Assembly: GCA_029251525.1 (NCBI GenBank)
Contig: JAQXDE010000048.1
Location: 106,515-170,514, forward strand
From: Saprospiraceae bacterium
GTDB taxonomy: Bacteria > Bacteroidota > Bacteroidia > Chitinophagales > Saprospiraceae
Direction of reading: 5' to 3'
DNA: 64,000 bases
The notes under the pieces are model-generated. The model had not been told where the DNA came from. It saw nothing but the letters and a program-made list of their open reading frames with translations, and searched no databases. The position numbers and the translations under genes are program-made. Positions 8,301-15,852 of this stretch are shown here, piece by piece. The first letter of the stretch is position 1, and each line of letters starts with the position of its first letter.

Positions 8301-9377
8301 AAAACTAAAACTTGAAGGATTTCCATTCACATAACATCGAACGTCATTTTTATTTTTGACATTCTTAATCTTTGCATCAACTCTTCCAGATGGAATATTT
8401 GAAACGTAAGGATTTATTCCTGGATAAATTATATTGATAATTGGTGGATCCATAGTGTTAGTTCCGGGATCAACAATCCACCGCATACTTAAATTGGTAT
8501 AGTGATGAAGATCATTAGTTCCAGTTAAGTTATTATCATTATTCCATAATTCTCCATCTAAATCATCACTTAATGGGAAAGTGAATTTATGACCAGCATG
8601 CATAGAAAATTTAGGTGTAAATTGGTAACCTAATTCGACTCCAAGAGAGGGCATAACGCTAATTTTGCCTATTCCGTCCTCGAATCCATGTGCATTAGTT
8701 TCATAGACATCATCTCGAATATTATTTTGCAAAATATTTTTGATACTTGATTTGCTGTCGTTTATGTGATCAATACCTGAGTAATCATAAATTCCTCCAT
8801 TATTCGATTGATCTAATTTGACATCATACCAATCCAAGTTAATTCCACCGTAGAGCGAAGCAATGATACCAGTATTCTCCCGCAATCGATTTGCAGTTAA
8901 AACACCTTCCAATCCAAGTTCAAACTGATCTGTTTTATTATTATGAAAAATATAGCCTGGGCCACTCGGCGATGTATAATCCAAGCCTTGAACTATCTCA
9001 CGAGAACCATTTAAGGCATCGTTATTTTCCAGTCCTGTTGACCGTTTTGTATCTAGGCCAATGCTTTGTGAAAATAACCATCGACCTCTTGCATCGAATG
9101 AAATTGGGGATCCAGGTTGGTAATATAAATTTTTTGCAAGTGTCATTCCAAATCCATATCCTTGGTAAGTAGTAGGAACATCACTCGATTGATACGCCCA
9201 ACCACCATTAATGCCGATTGTCCACCAGCCTGCTTCTCGAGTAGGGAAATAACTTCTTTGAAATTTTGTCGTCTCCTTTGTTTCTTCAAAAACGATTTCT
9301 TCCTCTTGAGCAAAGGTTGAACTTGCATTGAATAATATTAATGTTAATATTCCGAAGATTCTGAGTAGATTTTTCAT
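5304..9377 (-). CDS. Large outer-membrane/surface protein: N-terminal beta-barrel-like domain plus 11 Ig-like repeats
   Basis: The protein has 1357 residues from the ATG at 9377; a TTG two codons earlier is less likely. A signal peptide ends near residue 24 (SSTFA, then QEEE). Residues about 45-305 look like an outer-membrane barrel, with alternating strands such as WWTIGINGGWAY and GVELGYQFTPKFSMHAGHKFTFPL. From about residue 310 to the end there are eleven tandem repeats of 85-97 residues. Each has the pattern PPxVxITxP, a central NVxxKNDIRFxxNG, an aromatic FxY turn, LKEGxNxIxIKA and GSDxExVxVxY. Repeats 7 and 8 are nearly identical. No T9SS sorting domain is seen at the C-terminus. A two-hairpin terminator follows. 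The function is unknown; adhesion or envelope scaffolding is an inference. The repeat fold (Ig/cadherin-like) is inferred from strand pattern only. Confidence 0.8.
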   Translation of the reverse strand: MKNLLRIFGILTLILFNASSTFAQEEEIVFEETKETTKFQRSYFPTREAGWWTIGINGGWAYQSSDVPTTYQGYGFGMTLAKNLYYQPGSPISFDARGRWLFSQSIGLDTKRSTGLENNDALNGSREIVQGLDYTSPSGPGYIFHNNKTDQFELGLEGVLTANRLRENTGIIASLYGGINLDWYDVKLDQSNNGGIYDYSGIDHINDSKSSIKNILQNNIRDDVYETNAHGFEDGIGKISVMPSLGVELGYQFTPKFSMHAGHKFTFPLSDDLDGELWNNDNNLTGTNDLHHYTNLSMRWIVDPGTNTMDPPIINIIYPGINPYVSNIPSGRVDAKIKNVKNKNDVRCYVNGNPSSFSFSKGRFRTDFPLEYGNNEVLITASNQAGSDEETVIIYHGDGGSNPPVVNYAPQVNITNPRSERYASENQDFTIQANIKYVNGKNDIEYRVNGRNDYSFNYDSRKDQFSSTIRLKEGRNEIEIIGKNQIGSDRDNVIIFYEKRVDLPIVNITSPDRSPFKTDLRNVSVQANLVNVTSKSDVRLYFNGQERILFNYDSRTGRFNVDLNLVDGKNEVIVKGYNQSGKAQDEVTIIYRDNTPTQQPPRVNITQPSQNYSEMNDDRATITAVLENVTTKNDVRFHINGSQQSSFSYDSRTGRFSGSANLREGQNIIRVKGYNQIGDAQDEVTIVYKRTNTPTMNPPVVTITSVSSGTSNPMDPNAQLCRTTIVATILNVVRKSDIIFRINGNKRTDFTYNSNSKVFQSTVTLDNGNNLISIKAFNDVGDDEDTANKNCEVSSSNPPEVIINKPTNNSTTSSATTNLNARVKKVQKKSDISIRVNGSFITNFSFSPVSGVVTASINLNNGNNTISVFGKNNDGTDEASVKVRYNAPNNPPTVDITKPANNATTDTKTAVVKAKVLNVNSKNDIRFTFNGSNTSNFSYSTFSKILTANVNLKEGTNTIVIKATTTDGSDSETVRVKYVVDKNPPTVDVTQPTNNSTTDSKMATVKAKILNVNSKNDIRFTFNGSNASNFSYSTYSKILTANITLKEGTNTIVIKATTADGADSKTVRVKYNAPKVLPTVKISSPKNNSTTLQEIFTIKAEIKNVSSKNDVTFLFNGQRVKNFKLQRTQFSGQVKLKEGKNTIKITGQNRDGSDSDQASVTFKNKVIVIAKPTIKFTNPKRPGGKAKSQKVTTKAIVSNVKKKDQIKVTFNGNNIDFNFDVQKTQVSIPVNLKRGSNKFVIMATNTNGTTSAETNLKYSPRVAQESKPVITLTSISTPTANPFNPNVSGSTIIGNVKNASKKDQITITHNGNKVTDFTFNSRTGVFQLSISLANEASNKVKFSATNSSGTATKEHTY
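6165..6428 (-). repeat. Ig-like repeat 8, near-identical DNA to repeat 7
   Basis: This segment encodes repeat 8 of the surface protein and is closely similar at DNA level to 6444-6707. Long identical blocks, for example 42 bases around the TTNTIVIKATT codons, point to a recent internal duplication. Confidence 0.75.
6444..6707 (-). repeat. Ig-like repeat 7, near-identical DNA to repeat 8
   Basis: Partner of 6165-6428. The encoded cores differ at few positions (NVNSKNDIRFTFNGSN is the same in both), whereas other repeats in the protein have diverged widely. Confidence 0.75.
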
Positions 9378-9383
9378 AAGCAA

Positions 9384-9965
9384 CTGTTATAAGAATTTTT
9401 CAAAAGATATTTATTTTCAGTAAAAAAAATCAATATTTTAGATCTCTTTACACTTAGACGATTTCTTTTTAGAAAAGTAGCAGATTTTGTGCCTAATTAA
9501 AAATGAGGATAAATGGTTTTTTAAGATTTAAAAACAACGAAAAGTATATAGAATTCATCTTTTTTTGCGGAAATTTTTAAAAAACACCATGTGTAAAGTA
9601 ATGAAAATCAATTGATTGTGGTTCCTGCCTAGGGTAGATGGTTTTTGTTTTTAAAGAGGTAAACAAATAGTACAAATATGTTAAAATAATATGTTATTTT
9701 TTGAAAGTTTAACTTGCTGTTAATAAGATTTTTGATTTATTTTCTAAATTCACAATGTAAGTAGTGAGTTTTAAGACCAAAAAAAGTTTCTAGATTAAAC
9801 TTCGCAAGTCATTTTTGGTTATATTTACAGTTCTATATCTCTCCCAATTTCCGTCAAATCAAATATCATTATTCGAAACAAGTTTTATTTTACAGGTTTT
9901 TATCATTAAATTAATAATGTAGACTATCGATATTTGTATTTTTTAATCATGAATATTCACCACGG
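9384..9965. other. Divergent intergenic region, very AT-rich, no gene seen
   Basis: This 582-base gap separates two large divergent envelope/secreted protein genes and should hold both promoters. I found no convincing match to the full -33/-7 consensus and no reading frame with coding character. Confidence 0.5.
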
Positions 9966-12854
9966 ATGGAGAAGATTATACTTTTAATAGTTGGACTTAC
10001 ATTTAGTCAAATATTTACTTTTTCTCAAGACAATCGGACGATTGATGGCTCAGCGAATAATCTTCAAAATTTAGATTGGGGAGCTGCTCATACACAACTA
10101 AAGAGATTCACTACAGTAGCTTATTCGGATGGAGTTGAAACACCAGCGGGTGCATCAAGACCTAATCCAAGGACAATTTCTAATTCACTTTTTGCGCAAG
10201 ACTCCTTGCTCAATGATCCATTGAATTTAAGTGACTTCGTTTGGGCTTTCGGTCAATTTATCGATCATGATATTTCCTTGACGGGAGATGGGAGTGAAAA
10301 TGCTTTTGTTCAAGTCCCTAGTGGTGATCCTTGGTTTGATCCATTTGGACAAGGAACTGCATTAATCTTTATGCGTCGCTCCAAAAAAATGACTGGCACT
10401 GGAACCGATCCGTCAAATCCTCGTCAACATGGAAATGAAATTACTGGATGGATTGATGCTTCTAATGTTTATGGTTCTGATATTGATAGAGCAACATGGA
10501 TTCGAACTTTTTCAGATGGAAAAATGAAAATATCCAATTATAATTTATTGCCTTGGAATACATTTACTGGGAATTTTGCAACGCCTGTAGACTATGACTC
10601 TCCATTGATGGATGACGCGGTACAAACATCTAATTATCATTTTGTAGCAGGTGATTCTAGGGCAAATGAAAATCCTTTACTGATTGCTTTTCATACTCTA
10701 TTTGTTCGTGAACACAATCGACTTTGTGATACCTTAATGATAGATAATCCAAATTGGACGGACGAAGAACTATATCAGCATGCTCGAAAAATGGTAGGTG
10801 GATTAATTCAAAATGTCGTCTATTCTGAATGGTTACCCTCGATGGGAGTTCAACTTGCTCCTTATCTAGCTTACGATGAGACTGTTGACCCTAGAATTTT
10901 AAACGTCTTTTCGGGAGCAGCTTTTAGAATGGGACACACTCTATTGAACAGTGCTATTATTAGAATTGATAATGACGGAAATGAAATAGCTGGAGGCCAT
11001 TTAGAATTACAAGAAGCGTTTTTTAATCCTCAATCAATACTTTTTTTAGGTGGAGGAATTGATCCGTTGTTTAAAGGAATGGGAACACAGGTTAGTCAAG
11101 ATTTTGATTGTAAGGTAATTAATGATGTTCGTAATTTTTTATTTGGACCTCCTGGTGCAGGTGGATTAGATTTGGCATCAATAAATATTAATAGGGGAAG
11201 AGAAAGAGGCTTACCGGATTTTAACACTATTCGAGCGGATTTTGGATTGACTGCATACAATAGTTTTTCAGAAATAAATTCAGATACGTTGATTGCTTAT
11301 TCTTTGGAGCAATTGTATGGAGATATCAATAATATTGACCCTTGGGTAGGTATGTTGGCTGAGGAGCATATGACAGATGCATTGTTTGGTGAAACAATTA
11401 TGGAAATCATGGAATTTCAATTTTCAGTTTTGAGAGATGGAGACCGTTTTTATTTTGAGAATGATACCAGTTTGTCTGTCGCTGAAATTGTTGAAATAAG
11501 AAATACAACACTTCATGATATAATCATGCGAAATACAAATATATCATTGATGCAGACGAATGTATTTGAAGCGATGCCTCATAATGATATTTGTGATCCT
11601 AATTTAGCAAGTGGAATAGCAGGTGTTGTGACAAATCAGTTTGGAGAAAATATCCAACTTGTAGATGTATTGTTAGAAAATGATAGTATGGCTACGACTT
11701 CTCCTTTAGGGGAGTATGAAATGGATGTATTAAATTGTCAAGAACATACTATAACACTCAGTAGGAGTGATAATCCAGCAAATGGAGTAACCACTTTTGA
11801 TATGGCTTTGATTCAAAAACATATTTTGCAGTTAGATACTTTAGATACCCCATTTAAAATAATTGCAGCAGATGTTAATCGTTCAAAGGAGATTACTACA
11901 ATTGACTTAGTCCACATTCGACAAGTAATATTAGGACTAGTTCCTGATTTTCCTAATAGTCCTTCTTGGTTATTCCTGGAAGAGGATTTTACTTTCGATG
12001 ACCCAAGTGATCCTTTTTCTACCGTCTTGCCTAACAATGTATACATGTTTTCAACAAATGCTGATACATTGCAAATGAATTACATGGCTTTGAAAATAGG
12101 GGACGTAAATAATAATGCAAATCCAAATTTGAATTCTGGTGTTGATACACGAGATGAATATGCAAGGACATTGTTGTTTAATGTAAATGATCAGGATGTA
12201 AAAGTTGGAGAGGAGATTGAGATTCATTTAAAGTCAAAGGAAGAAGAAGTATTAGAAGGCTATCAATTTACTTTCAATTATGATTCAGGGGTATTAGAAT
12301 TTGTTGATTTAAAATCAGAAGGAACTGAAGACTTTTCCTTAAGTAATTATGCAGTATTTGATGAACGAGGAGCTGTGACTGTTAGTTTTAATGGTGGTTT
12401 TGGTTTAGAGAAAAATCAGGCACTTTTGAATTTTACTTTTCGAGCTAATCGAGATGGGAAATTGAGTGATTTAATTTTTATCAATTCTAGGATAACAAAA
12501 GTGGAAGCATATTCTGTAGAAAATGAAATTTTAAATATTGATTTACACTTTAAAAGTGAGATTGAGAATTTTTCAACACGAGTGGTGGAAAGCCAGTATA
12601 AATTATATCAAAACCAACCTAATCCATTCAGTAATTCTACCGAGATTAATTTTTATTTACCCGTTGCCAGTTACATAGAGTTAAAAATATTTGACCTTTC
12701 AGGAAAAGTATTGACAAGTATACAACGAAATTTTGAGGAGGGGTTGCAGACGTTAGCCATTGATAAATATGATTTCGATGGTACAGGTGTTTTTTATTAT
12801 CAATTACAAACAAAATTTGGAAGATTAACGAGGAAAATGGTTCGTATACAGTAA
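9966..12854 (+). CDS. Secreted animal-type haem peroxidase with dockerin-like, cohesin-like and T9SS sorting domains
   Basis: The 962-residue protein begins with a signal peptide of about 20 residues. Residues about 22-540 form an animal haem peroxidase (peroxidasin/myeloperoxidase superfamily). They include the distal FGQFIDHD motif with H101 and calcium-ligand D102, the distal arginine in DSRANENPLL (R232), FVREHNRL at 246-253, the proximal histidine H324 in FRMGHTLLNS, and NINRGRERGLPDF. Residues about 550-715 contain a carboxypeptidase-regulatory-like turn and a dockerin-like duplicated segment (FDMALIQKHIL, DVNRSKEITTIDLVHIRQ, IGDVNNNAN). Residues about 735-860 resemble a cohesin-type beta-sandwich. 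The last 85 residues (YKLYQNQPNPF to KMVRIQ) are a type A T9SS sorting domain, so export by T9SS and surface or extracellular action are expected. Substrate is unknown; peroxide-dependent oxidation is the family activity. Confidence 0.88.
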   Translation: MEKIILLIVGLTFSQIFTFSQDNRTIDGSANNLQNLDWGAAHTQLKRFTTVAYSDGVETPAGASRPNPRTISNSLFAQDSLLNDPLNLSDFVWAFGQFIDHDISLTGDGSENAFVQVPSGDPWFDPFGQGTALIFMRRSKKMTGTGTDPSNPRQHGNEITGWIDASNVYGSDIDRATWIRTFSDGKMKISNYNLLPWNTFTGNFATPVDYDSPLMDDAVQTSNYHFVAGDSRANENPLLIAFHTLFVREHNRLCDTLMIDNPNWTDEELYQHARKMVGGLIQNVVYSEWLPSMGVQLAPYLAYDETVDPRILNVFSGAAFRMGHTLLNSAIIRIDNDGNEIAGGHLELQEAFFNPQSILFLGGGIDPLFKGMGTQVSQDFDCKVINDVRNFLFGPPGAGGLDLASININRGRERGLPDFNTIRADFGLTAYNSFSEINSDTLIAYSLEQLYGDINNIDPWVGMLAEEHMTDALFGETIMEIMEFQFSVLRDGDRFYFENDTSLSVAEIVEIRNTTLHDIIMRNTNISLMQTNVFEAMPHNDICDPNLASGIAGVVTNQFGENIQLVDVLLENDSMATTSPLGEYEMDVLNCQEHTITLSRSDNPANGVTTFDMALIQKHILQLDTLDTPFKIIAADVNRSKEITTIDLVHIRQVILGLVPDFPNSPSWLFLEEDFTFDDPSDPFSTVLPNNVYMFSTNADTLQMNYMALKIGDVNNNANPNLNSGVDTRDEYARTLLFNVNDQDVKVGEEIEIHLKSKEEEVLEGYQFTFNYDSGVLEFVDLKSEGTEDFSLSNYAVFDERGAVTVSFNGGFGLEKNQALLNFTFRANRDGKLSDLIFINSRITKVEAYSVENEILNIDLHFKSEIENFSTRVVESQYKLYQNQPNPFSNSTEINFYLPVASYIELKIFDLSGKVLTSIQRNFEEGLQTLAIDKYDFDGTGVFYYQLQTKFGRLTRKMVRIQ

Positions 12855-12881
12855 GAGGTGATAGTTTCTCTATACCTATAG

Positions 12882-12912
12882 ATCAGCTGTCTTTAAATTA
12901 AAGACAGCTGAT
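12882..12912. terminator. Perfect 31-base palindrome after the peroxidase gene
   Basis: The arms 12882-12896 (ATCAGCTGTCTTTAA) and 12898-12912 are exact reverse complements around a single central base. It starts 28 bases after the peroxidase stop. As RNA it forms a long hairpin, so a bidirectional terminator is the simplest reading, but there is no T-run after it. A protein-binding palindrome is the alternative. Confidence 0.5.
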
Positions 12913-12929
12913 AAACTTAACAATTTTCC

Positions 12930-13300
12930 ACTTTTCTAATTCCTGACTCTTTTTTCCAGGTATGGCATTATAAGGAATCGTAATCTTCGAAAAAATGCAC
13001 CAACCCAAGCTAGAGTGATCACCTCTTATATTTCTACTGAAAAGAGGTGTAGGAATTGTGCCTACCTCATCATGTTGTTAAGATAGTTGATATTGATAAC
13101 AAGTTTTTCATTAACCGTTTCTAAACTTTCCAAATCAGAATAGGAAGAATTAACCTCGTCGAGATAATCTGTAAAAGATTTTAGTAGCATAGTCAAAAGT
13201 AATAGAGTATTTTTTTAAATTTCCTCAATGGGGCATTCATCAGAGGTGGAAATAATACCTCGAGTTGGATCAAATCATAGTCCCCAAAAACCATTGACAT
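12930..13300 (-). pseudogene. Decayed protein-coding remnant, family not recognised
   Basis: On the minus strand three stretches with clear coding character are broken by stops and frame changes. Reading from 13300 downwards they are: FDPTRGIISTSDECPIEEI followed by a stop; LKSFTDYLDEVNSSYSDL and its continuation to NYLNNMM; then, in another frame, VGTIPTPLFSRNIRGDHSS continuing to GWCIFSKITIPYN. Together they would cover about 115 codons of one former gene. I do not recognise the family. The signal could also be chance open frames, but residue composition argues against that. Confidence 0.35.
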
Positions 13301-13633
13301 TATATTTAATTAGTTTACACAATGGCTGTCTTTAAGTTAGTAGAGCAAAATCTATCAGATAATGAGATGAACCTAGGCTACCTTCCAAATTAATATTATG
13401 ATTGGTAATAAAGAGGAAAAAATAAAAATGAGACTTTTTATTTTCGTGAAGTACGATAGTCTGAAAAAGGTAAGGTGTAACCTCTATTGATTTGGTTACA
13501 CTCTAAATTAAAGATTAATTAATTTTTGACGTTCAATAATAGGACAAAATACTTAAATATTCAATTTATAGATTTGAAAATAAAGGGTATAATATTTTTA
13601 AATTAATATATTTATGTGTAAAATAATTGAAAC
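13301..13633. other. Intergenic region with one hairpin
   Basis: No gene is seen in this 333-base stretch before the small membrane protein. A hairpin GTGTAACC (13475-13482) with GGTTACAC (13494-13501) is present without a T-run. The rest is AT-rich leader sequence. Confidence 0.4.
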
Positions 13634-14059
13634 ATGAATTCAATAGTGAGAAATATCATTGTTATTATTGTCGGTATACTAGTGGGTGGATTTATCAATA
13701 TGAAATTAATTGGAATTGGACCCAGTATTATTCCTCCACCAGAGGGAGTAGAAATGACAACTCCAAAAGGTTTACTTGAAGGAATATTATTGCTTAAACC
13801 AAAGAATTTTATATTTCCATTTTTAGGACATGCTTTGGGAACATTGGTCGGAGCTTTTATTGTTGCAAAGTTTGTAGAATCTAATAAGTTTAACTTTGCT
13901 TTATTGGTAGGAGGATTCTTTTTATTGGGAGGAATAACGATGGTTGTGATGGTTGGTGGACCACTTTGGTTTAATGTATTAGATTTGGTCGGAGCTTATT
14001 TTCCTATGGCGTGGTTGGGTCATAAGCTAGCTTGTAATGTTAGTAATACAAATGCCTAG
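13634..14059 (+). CDS. Small four-helix membrane protein, unknown function
   Basis: The 141-residue protein has about four hydrophobic segments: residues 6-28 (IIVIIVGILVGGFINM), about 58-80 (FPFLGHALGTLVGAFIVAKF), about 86-108 (FALLVGGFFLLGGITMVVMV) and about 112-132. A proline-rich loop GPSIIPPPEGVEM follows the first helix. Glycine-rich helices with AxxxG spacing suggest tight packing in the inner membrane. Similar small proteins occur in Bacteroidota, but I know no assigned role. It faces the YhhN gene tail to tail and has no operon partner. Confidence 0.65.
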   Translation: MNSIVRNIIVIIVGILVGGFINMKLIGIGPSIIPPPEGVEMTTPKGLLEGILLLKPKNFIFPFLGHALGTLVGAFIVAKFVESNKFNFALLVGGFFLLGGITMVVMVGGPLWFNVLDLVGAYFPMAWLGHKLACNVSNTNA

Positions 14060-14119
14060 TTTTTTTATTTTGTAAAGTATTGACATCCTATAATCTATTC
14101 TTAGTTTGACTATTTTATT

Positions 14120-14806
14120 TTACTTTTGCATCATTTCTATATTTCCACGGACTATCAAATATTGACCCAATAAGTATAAACTCATTATCCAGATATGGGC
14201 TTGAGGAATCGCTGACTTAAATTTATTTAATGCAATAATAGAATCTGAAAACATAAAAAGTAAAGCTCCCCAAAAAACAAATTTAAAGGCCTGCTTATTT
14301 ATATAATCTTTCCAGTTTAATGCAGCTATAACCATCAGAATAATTACGCTGCTATAAATTGAAATAGGTATTTGCATTGTTTTTTCCACATCAGGAAGTA
14401 AGTAATTTTGAAATCCTAAAAAGAAAACTAAAAAAGGGATTACAATCCATTTATTTTTCCATATAAAACCATTTTTTAAGGAAACCGATTTAAAAAAGAC
14501 CGAAATGTACAAAATATGAGTCAAAAGAAAACTCAACAATCCAAATAAGAAAAAATGTTCTCCCTTTGATTCTACAAACATCAAGAGTGTATCTCCTCCC
14601 CAACTAAAAAATAATGCAAATAAAATTAATTGACGAAAAGAGGAATTTTTTTCCCTCGTTTGGAAATAAAACCAGAGTGCCAAAACCGGCATTAATAATG
14701 GTTTTGAAAAAAAGATAAGAGTATTATTGTTTGTATGGCCAGCCCATAAATTTATAAAGGAGATTATCAGATAAAGAGGGAATAAGGTCGTTTTCTTATT
14801 TGGCAT
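14120..14806 (-). CDS. YhhN/TMEM86 family membrane protein (lysoplasmalogenase-like)
   Basis: The 228-residue protein has about eight hydrophobic segments and fits the YhhN/TMEM86 family. Characteristic stretches are FSKPLLMPVLALWFYF near residues 33-48, FALFFSWGGDTLLMF near 62-76, FFLFGLLSFLLTHILYISVF near 86-105 and FVFWGALLFMFSDSIIALN near 175-195. The conserved aspartates in GGDTLLM and FSDS are those expected for the active site. Mammalian TMEM86 members hydrolyse the vinyl-ether bond of lysoplasmalogens. Bacterial activity is less documented, so the reaction here is an inference. It is a single-gene unit in the inner membrane. Confidence 0.78.
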   Translation of the reverse strand: MPNKKTTLFPLYLIISFINLWAGHTNNNTLIFFSKPLLMPVLALWFYFQTREKNSSFRQLILFALFFSWGGDTLLMFVESKGEHFFLFGLLSFLLTHILYISVFFKSVSLKNGFIWKNKWIVIPFLVFFLGFQNYLLPDVEKTMQIPISIYSSVIILMVIAALNWKDYINKQAFKFVFWGALLFMFSDSIIALNKFKSAIPQAHIWIMSLYLLGQYLIVRGNIEMMQK

Positions 14807-14943
14807 AAAAAAGTTATTAACTCATGAAAGATAGAGAATTTGAAAAATTAGAATTGATGAAATATGATTTACGACCTGTATGGTCTGTAAAGATTAGTTT
14901 TTTTTTAATCCCCTTTCCCAAAATACTAGTTCAACATAAGAAA

Positions 14944-14969
14944 AGCGATGCTGAATATTCAACATCGCT
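14944..14969 (-). terminator. Terminator of the Skp/OmpH gene
   Basis: AGCGATG (14944-14950) pairs with CATCGCT (14963-14969), and an inner TGAA/TTCA stem extends it. On the minus strand it is followed by TTTTCTT. It lies about 40 bases after the stop codon at 15007. Confidence 0.7.
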
Positions 14970-15006
14970 CTTCTAATGTATAGAGTACTTGTCATTATTT
15001 TATTAA

Positions 15007-15534
15007 TTACAATCCTAATTTCTTTTTAACTAGTTCAGTCACATCATCTGAATCTTCAGCTGAGAGAATGAAATTATAAAGGCTAGAATCAAAAATCATA
15101 GAATAACCATTTTCTTTTCCTATTACTTTTATAGCGTCATTTACTTTATCTAAAATAGGAATAAGAATTTCTTCTCTTTTCTTAGTTACCTTATCCTTTA
15201 CTTCTTGCTCCAATGCTGTGATGGCTTGTTTTTCCTTTCCTAATTTTGATTCTGCTTGTTTAACCTGTAGGCCTGTTAATTCACCAGCTTGAGCTTTAGC
15301 TTGGAATTCTTTCAATTCTGTTTCCCATTTTTTTACTCGATCTTGACCTTTATTAACTAATTGATTTCTGTAAGTTTCTAGCTGAGTATTTCCACTTTTA
15401 AGTTCTGGAACTTGTTCTAATAGATTGCCATAGTTCATATGACCATATTTGCTTTGTGCCGTGAGGGGATTAGCTGAAGCCAAAAGTAGCATAAAAGCAA
15501 GGGCTAAAAAGGTGATTTTTTGTATTAATTTCAT
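15007..15534 (-). CDS. OmpH/Skp-family periplasmic chaperone
   Basis: The protein has 175 residues from the ATG at 15534, which directly precedes a signal peptide MKLIQKITFLALAFMLLLAS ending near SANPLTAQ. An upstream in-frame ATG at 15567 would put eleven residues before the signal and is unlikely. The mature part opens with YGHMNYGNLLEQVPEL, typical of OmpH/Skp. It continues as a long charged coiled coil (about residues 50-130, rich in K, E and Q) and ends in a compact segment MIFDSSLYNFILSAEDSDDVTELV. Skp chaperones hold unfolded outer-membrane proteins in the periplasm. In many Bacteroidota it follows bamA; here it is a single gene with its own terminator. Confidence 0.82.
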   Translation of the reverse strand: MKLIQKITFLALAFMLLLASANPLTAQSKYGHMNYGNLLEQVPELKSGNTQLETYRNQLVNKGQDRVKKWETELKEFQAKAQAGELTGLQVKQAESKLGKEKQAITALEQEVKDKVTKKREEILIPILDKVNDAIKVIGKENGYSMIFDSSLYNFILSAEDSDDVTELVKKKLGL

Positions 15535-15791
15535 TTTAAAAATTTTGTAAAAAAAATATGTAATCAAATCTCTAAAAATAGAGTAAACTTTTATTTTATC
15601 TGGGCAAAGGTAATGTTCCTAATTTTTTTAATCTAATTTTTAACTAAACATTAATTATCAATAAATTATTGAAAATGAGAAATGATTACTAATTAGGCAT
15701 AATAATTTGATAACCAGTAAGTTGTGTCAAAGTTGAACATATTAATAGTTTTAATGATTATTAAAAAGTATCCACTCGAAATAAGAGTTTA

Positions 15792-15822
15792 TTTGGATAA
15801 AAAGATTAGAGTCCTATCTTTG
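15792..15822 (+). promoter_or_regulatory. Bacteroidota-type promoter of the natA-like gene
   Basis: TTTG at 15792-15795, a spacer of exactly 19 bases, and TATCTTTG at 15815-15822 make a full match to the Bacteroidota -33/-7 consensus. The -7 ends 30 bases before the ATG at 15853. It is the best promoter in the window. Confidence 0.7.
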
Positions 15823-15852
15823 AAATGCAATAATTAAGAAAAATCAATCAAA

